From the NCBI GenBank assembly GCA_026785865.1, contig JAJAZG010000532.1, forward strand, positions 1 through 11,343: a stretch of 11,343 nucleotides of DNA. Reading direction: 5' to 3'. Under the pieces are notes generated by a model. It worked only from the letters and a program-made list of their open reading frames with translations, did not search any database and was not told where the DNA came from. Position numbers and translations under genes: made by a program. Position 1 is the stretch's first letter; every line of letters starts with the position of its first letter. Shown in pieces: positions 7,803 through 11,343 of the stretch. Source of the stretch: Pseudanabaena sp. CAN_BIN31 (GTDB lineage Bacteria > Cyanobacteriota > Cyanobacteriia > Pseudanabaenales > Pseudanabaenaceae).

Positions 7803-10040
7803 ATGGTCACGCCTGAAGCTCTCGATGAATTACGCAAAAGCCTCCGTAAGGGGCAGCAAACCATGGCGGACTGGACTGGCGGTGAGTTGGCGGTGTCCGC
7901 AGTGCCAGGGGCAGGGAAATCAACGGGTATGGCAGTGGCAGCAGCGATCGCGATCGCCAAATTTGAACTGCACCGACAAAAGCAATTAGTCATCGTCACT
8001 TTTACGCGATCGGCGGTAAGTAATATCCGTAAAAAAGTATCGGAACATCTCAAAAATCTCCGCTTACCTCAAAGTTCTTTTACGGTCAGCACTTTGCATA
8101 GCTTGGCTTATAACATTGCCAGTACGCATCGAGAACTATCAGGATTTGGGATGGGGGAAACTAAAATTATTTCAGAATCTCTAAAGCAGAAGTTAATTCG
8201 CAATGCGACAAATATTTGGGTGAAGGAAAATCCCAAATTGTATGATCTATTGCTGGAAGGGAAAAACTTTGATGGCGAAGATACGGAACGCTTGCGGCGA
8301 CAAACGGTATTGCGAACGGATGTGCTGCCAAGTTTGGCGAAAGAGGCGATCGCTACGGCGAAAAGTTCGGGCTTGAGTGCGGCGGCGTTGCGAGAGGCGG
8401 AAGCGCCCGACGGTGGCGATATTTTGGCGATCGCGGCGGGACTTTATGAAACCTATGAACGACTTTTGCGACAAGAAGGGGCGATCGATTATGACGATAT
8501 GATTTTGGGCGCTTTGCGGGTATTGCAAAATGAGGGTGTTCGCAAATATTGGCAAGAGCGAATTTTTGCAGTATTTGAAGATGAAGCACAGGACTCTTCG
8601 CCGTTGCAGACTGAGTTATTAGAGATTCTCGCGCTCACCCCGCAGGGCAAAAATCTAATGCGCGTCGGTGATCCTAATCAGGCGATTAACTCGACATTTA
8701 CACCCGCCGATCCACGCTTTTTTAATGAATTTTGCGATCGCTGCAACACTCTTGACCAACTCTCGACCCTCGATCAAGCAGGACGTAGCACCAGAAATGT
8801 GATGCGAGCCGCAAATTATATGTTGCATTGGGTCAATCATTCCGAATATGCCAAGATTGAGCATCCCTTCCGTCTGCAAAAAATCCGTCCTGTCGATGCT
8901 GACGATCCGCAACACAATGCCAATCCTGAACCAATTGGTAAGGGTGTCGAAATCTATTTGCCGAATACTGTCGATGATATTGAACATGAAATAACGATGA
9001 TCGGCGATCGCATTAAGGAATTGCATGAACAAGATCCCAAACTCAGTATGGCGATTTTAGTGCGTCAACATAATCAAGGGCGCTTTGTGGCGAAATCCTT
9101 AGAGTGGCTGACGAAGGAGCATGAAATTAAAATCTATGATGTCGAACAGAGCGATCGCCGATCGCGTGTTCCGATGGATATGTTGGCAATTTTGCAATTT
9201 ATGGAACGTCCCCACTCGCCTGACAATCTTAAATCAGCTTTAGAAGTTCTCAAAGATCGGCTAAAAATTTCATCACAGCAAGATCTTAATGCGATCGCTA
9301 GCAATCCTGAAAAGTTTCTCTATCCCACTTTATTAGATCCCATTCTATCGCAAATTGCTCAAGAAACCCAAGCGAAATGTATTGGCTTATTACGCGCCAA
9401 AATCGAACTTCCGTTATATAACCTGATTCCATTTATCGCTTTTACACTCTATGACGAAGAGGCGGGGCTACTTGCCACAGCCGACAAATTAGGCGATCGG
9501 CTCAATCAGCAACTGATTGGTAATTATTCAATGCAAACCGTAATTGAATCACTAAGAGAAATTGTGGAATCGGAAAATTTTGAAGCCGTTGAAGATGAAA
9601 ATCTGGAAGGACGCTATATGACGGGCGGACAGGTAACGCTGATCAGTTTGCATAAATCCAAAGGATTAGATTGGGATGTGGTATTTATGCCATTTTTGCA
9701 TAAACGCATTTGTCCAGGAGAATCTTATCTGCCTGAAGCCGTCAAGTTTTTAGGAGACTTTGGATTACCTGAAGTGACAAGAGCGCAAATTCGGGCGATC
9801 GTGCATAGCGATCGCCTACCCAATGCTGATCAAGCTTGGAAACAATGTAACAATCTTGGACAAGCAGAAGAATTTCGTCTTCTCTATGTGGGCATGACCC
9901 GCGCTAAACGCTTATTATGGCTATCTGCGGCTCAATCTGCACCATTCAGTTGGAATACCTTAGAGAATCGCACTGAAAATGCCCCAATTTGTCCTGCAAT
10001 TATAGAACTAGCTAAGAAGTTTCCTGAATTCGTTTCATGA
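7803..10040 (+). CDS. UvrD/Rep-family superfamily 1A DNA helicase
   Basis: This 745-residue protein has the full motif set of an ATP-dependent 3'-5' helicase. Motif I (Walker A) is AVPGAGKST (33-41), Ia is VTFTRSAVSNIRKK (65-78), and a TLHSLA block lies at 97-102. Motif II is DEAQD (260-264), III is VGDPNQAIN (288-296), V is LISLHKSKGLDWDVVFM (613-629) and VI is LLYVGMTRAKR (693-703). The protein is near UvrD/PcrA length (about 720-750) but diverges in the middle, and there is no RecB-type nuclease motif at the C-terminus. Roles in the family are DNA repair, replication restart or phage defence. I cannot choose between them, and no GajA-like nuclease is adjacent that would suggest Gabija. It is richer in HIP1 octamers than the Wadjet operon. 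Confidence 0.93.
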   Translation: MVTPEALDELRKSLRKGQQTMADWTGGELAVSAVPGAGKSTGMAVAAAIAIAKFELHRQKQLVIVTFTRSAVSNIRKKVSEHLKNLRLPQSSFTVSTLHSLAYNIASTHRELSGFGMGETKIISESLKQKLIRNATNIWVKENPKLYDLLLEGKNFDGEDTERLRRQTVLRTDVLPSLAKEAIATAKSSGLSAAALREAEAPDGGDILAIAAGLYETYERLLRQEGAIDYDDMILGALRVLQNEGVRKYWQERIFAVFEDEAQDSSPLQTELLEILALTPQGKNLMRVGDPNQAINSTFTPADPRFFNEFCDRCNTLDQLSTLDQAGRSTRNVMRAANYMLHWVNHSEYAKIEHPFRLQKIRPVDADDPQHNANPEPIGKGVEIYLPNTVDDIEHEITMIGDRIKELHEQDPKLSMAILVRQHNQGRFVAKSLEWLTKEHEIKIYDVEQSDRRSRVPMDMLAILQFMERPHSPDNLKSALEVLKDRLKISSQQDLNAIASNPEKFLYPTLLDPILSQIAQETQAKCIGLLRAKIELPLYNLIPFIAFTLYDEEAGLLATADKLGDRLNQQLIGNYSMQTVIESLREIVESENFEAVEDENLEGRYMTGGQVTLISLHKSKGLDWDVVFMPFLHKRICPGESYLPEAVKFLGDFGLPEVTRAQIRAIVHSDRLPNADQAWKQCNNLGQAEEFRLLYVGMTRAKRLLWLSAAQSAPFSWNTLENRTENAPICPAIIELAKKFPEFVS

Positions 10041-10044
10041 TTAA

Positions 10045-10124
10045 GTAGGTAGGCATAAAAAAGCTGTAGCGCAGGCTGTGCGTGCGCTACAGCTTTTTTG
10101 GTTTTGGTTTTTATGCCTACCTAC
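10045..10124. terminator. Nested palindrome, bidirectional terminator candidate
   Basis: Two perfect 17-bp inverted repeats overlap and nest. The outer arms are 10045-10061 and 10108-10124 (GTAGGTAGGCATAAAAA). The inner arms are 10057-10073 and 10083-10099 (AAAAAAGCTGTAGCGCA) with a 9-base loop. The inner stem is GC-rich and followed by TTTTTT on the plus strand, with the mirrored feature on the minus strand. It begins 5 bp after the helicase stop and lies between convergent genes, which fits bidirectional intrinsic termination for the helicase and the toxin gene. Nesting suggests that one palindrome may have inserted into another. Confidence 0.75.
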
Positions 10125-10165
10125 TCATGTAGGTGTTATTTGGGGCTTTATAGTTTAAAAGTTTT

Positions 10166-10582
10166 TTAAAGTTCTGAAAATCGGATATTAAAACCTTCTT
10201 GAGCAAAGTGCTTGTCGTTTGTTAGGACTTCAGATATCTTCATTTCTTTCATGACGATCATTGAAATGCAATCGACAAGGCTATATCCTTTATCAAGTCG
10301 TTGCTCGTAGAGTTCTATACCTTTTTATCTCAGTTCAGGGGTATAGCCAATAATTTGAACATTTGAATCTGTGAGGATACTTTGATAGAGTAAGGAAACT
10401 TTAAGACGTAGCAGATCGCCTCTTTTTGAGTAATAGGAAAATATTTCATCAACTATACCGTCGGTAATAACCAATTGTGAATTGGCGACTTCTTGGCTTA
10501 CTTCAATAACTTGTGAGTGCCAAGTATCCTTGACATTAAGCAAGGCAATCCAGTAGAAAGTATCGGCAAAGATTGCTGGCAT
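10166..10582 (-). pseudogene. PIN-domain toxin (VapC-like), interrupted by an in-frame stop
   Basis: The frame opens MPAIFADTFYWIALL, a typical PIN-domain start, and reads 85 codons to a TAA at 10325-10327. In the same frame, coding continues for 52 more residues (KGIELYEQRL, YSLVDCIS, VLTNDKHF) to a natural stop at 10166-10168. The joined length of about 138 codons is normal for a PIN toxin. The predicted metal-binding acidic residues are D7, E46, D104 and D123; the last two lie beyond the premature stop. Truncation should therefore remove ribonuclease activity. One base change (for example CAA to TAA) explains it. It lies 3 bp after the antitoxin gene in the same operon. A sequencing error or stop-codon readthrough is the alternative. 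Confidence 0.8.
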
Positions 10583-10585
10583 AAT

Positions 10586-10822
10586 TTAACGTTTGGGTGT
10601 GCCATAGATATAGTGATCATGCTGTGATGAGCCATCTATGGGAAGTTGGTTGAGTATTTCATCAGGAACATCTGCCATGATTTCTTGAGCTACTTGCCAA
10701 ATTGGTTTTTGATGCTGAACATAGCGCGTATTTCTGGTAAATACTAGAAAGCTCAGCACTTCTTGCAGCAGGGCTTCTGGACTCTGATTAATCTCTTGGA
10801 GTAATGTCTCTTTGGTAGTCAT
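10586..10822 (-). CDS. Type II antitoxin partner of the PIN toxin
   Basis: This 78-residue protein precedes the PIN gene by 3 bp, the usual order for a VapBC-like locus. The N-terminal half is helical (TKETLLQEINQSPEALLQEV), and the C-terminal part ends EILNQLPIDGSSQHDHYIYG. I recognise this tail style from small cyanobacterial antitoxins encoded next to PIN proteins. In such systems the N-terminus normally dimerises and binds the operon promoter, and the tail covers the toxin active site. No DNA-binding fold is obvious from the sequence alone. The frame is intact although its toxin is broken. The ATG at 10822 has no clear Shine-Dalgarno sequence. Confidence 0.7.
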   Translation of the reverse strand: MTTKETLLQEINQSPEALLQEVLSFLVFTRNTRYVQHQKPIWQVAQEIMADVPDEILNQLPIDGSSQHDHYIYGTPKR

Positions 10823-10958
10823 GGCTTTTGTGGTTTGTAACTACTTCAATCTACAGTATAGAGTTTTTTGCACTTAGCTTTGCTTTGAGAGAATGCGTTA
10901 AAAAATTTCTCCATTAGTTATAGCTCTAGTCCGTAATTTTCTCAAACTAGTTTGTTGA

Positions 10959-10967
10959 TGCTAAAAT
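10959..10967 (+). promoter_or_regulatory. Candidate extended -10 promoter for the small gene at 10999
   Basis: The sequence TGCTAAAAT has the TGn extension and a -10 box with one mismatch to TATAAT. It would start transcription near 10974, about 25 bases before the ATG. That fits a short leader containing the ribosome binding site TAGGAA at 10985-10990. No clear -35 is visible. Confidence 0.4.
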
Positions 10968-10998
10968 ATGCCTTGATATTTTGTTAGGAAAACAACAT

Positions 10999-11226
10999 AT
11001 GTCCACTAGACGCACTGATAGCGTATTTCCCGTTGGTTATAACCGAGATACTGATAGCCTCGTTGAAGGAATGACCAAACGTGAATATTTTGCGATTATG
11101 ATCATGCAAGGACTCACGGCTGCTAATGGTCGATTTGAAGATGAGTATCAAAAAGCGCGTTTAGCCGTCGCAGAAGCTGATGCTTTGATCGACATTTTGG
11201 CATATGAAGCAAATCCTAAAGCCTAA
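10999..11226 (+). CDS. Small phage-type hypothetical protein
   Basis: This 75-residue protein starts at an ATG with TAGGAA 8 bp upstream; an upstream in-frame TTG at 10981 is less likely. The segment MTKREYFAIMIMQGLTAA (about 25-42), followed by a helix ending AVAEADALIDIL, resembles small proteins of unknown function common in prophages and phage-derived loci. These share a TxREYFA...QGL start and a late ADALI segment. No membrane segment, catalytic motif or DNA-binding fold is evident. It stands alone between the divergent antitoxin gene and its own terminator-like hairpin, so it forms a single-gene transcription unit. The function is unknown and the resemblance is from memory. Confidence 0.7.
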   Translation: MSTRRTDSVFPVGYNRDTDSLVEGMTKREYFAIMIMQGLTAANGRFEDEYQKARLAVAEADALIDILAYEANPKA

Positions 11227-11228
11227 AA

Positions 11229-11269
11229 AATTTGATGATAGTTCGCCGCACGCGAACTATCATCAAATT
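11229..11269. terminator. Hairpin terminator after the small gene
   Basis: A perfect 18-bp inverted repeat (11229-11246 with 11252-11269, arm AATTTGATGATAGTTCGC) closes a 5-base loop and begins 2 bp after the stop codon. On the plus strand the stem is followed by AGACTTTTAGC, a weak T-run. Position and stem strength support a transcription end. The remaining bases to the window edge show no gene. Confidence 0.65.
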
Positions 11270-11343
11270 AGACTTTTAGCTAATGAATTTATGTTTGCCC
11301 GATCGCTAAATAAAATATTTAATCAAAAACCTCAGAAATTAAC

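Noticed and set aside
8655..9032. Minus-strand open frame of 125 codons inside the helicase gene
   Set aside because: It is antisense to helicase motif III and following conserved sequence and has no supporting features, so it is a shadow of the real gene.
7803..10040. Gabija GajB or a RecB-like subunit
   Set aside because: No GajA-type OLD/Toprim nuclease is adjacent, the protein is longer than GajB, and it lacks a RecB nuclease domain.
1..11343. CRISPR arrays, tRNA or rRNA genes, integrase
   Set aside because: I found no regularly spaced direct repeats, no cloverleaf-type sequence, no ribosomal RNA sequence and no recombinase frame; repeated short motifs are HIP1 octamers and isolated palindromes.

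Overview
The window looks like cyanobacterial chromosome of a moderate-to-low GC filamentous type (Pseudanabaena-like is a guess). The reasons are repeated GCGATCGC (HIP1) octamers, a DUF29 gene (a family greatly expanded in cyanobacteria) and a cyanobacterial-style antitoxin/PIN pair. No rRNA, tRNA, CRISPR array, integrase or full-length insertion sequence is visible.

Layout. 1-104: 3' end of an unidentified plus-strand gene. 105-332: intergenic stretch with an 18-bp-stem hairpin. 333-6868: a complete minus-strand operon in the order jetA-jetB-jetC-jetD. It is a type I Wadjet system: DUF3375 kleisin-like, DUF4194 KITE/MukE-like, MukB-like SMC ATPase, and DUF3322/DUF2220 Toprim nuclease subunits. 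The genes are packed with a 15-bp gap (A/B) and 11-bp and 8-bp overlaps (B/C, C/D). 6869-7328: a divergent intergenic region holding a ~150-bp MITE-like inverted-repeat element beside jetA, a plus-strand extended -10 promoter, and a 24-bp-stem hairpin. 7329-10040: a plus-strand pair, DUF29 protein and UvrD/Rep-type SF1A helicase, ending in a nested palindrome that can act as a terminator. 10166-10822: a minus-strand type II toxin-antitoxin locus whose PIN toxin carries an in-frame stop codon. 10999-11226: a small plus-strand phage-type orphan gene followed by a clear terminator-like hairpin.

How it works together. In characterised Wadjet systems JetABC form an SMC-type loop-extruding motor that senses small circular DNA, and JetD cleaves it, so plasmids are eliminated. 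All key motifs are present here (JetC Walker A, signature and Walker B; JetD ENK and GDLDTHG), so the system looks intact. The neighbouring helicase pair and toxin-antitoxin remnant give the region the flavour of an accessory/defence island, but a functional link between them and Wadjet is inference only. I found no convincing evidence of an undescribed system. The most interesting unexplained signals are the MITE-like element at the Wadjet promoter, the long leader hairpin before DUF29-helicase, the nested palindrome, and the nonsense-interrupted PIN toxin.
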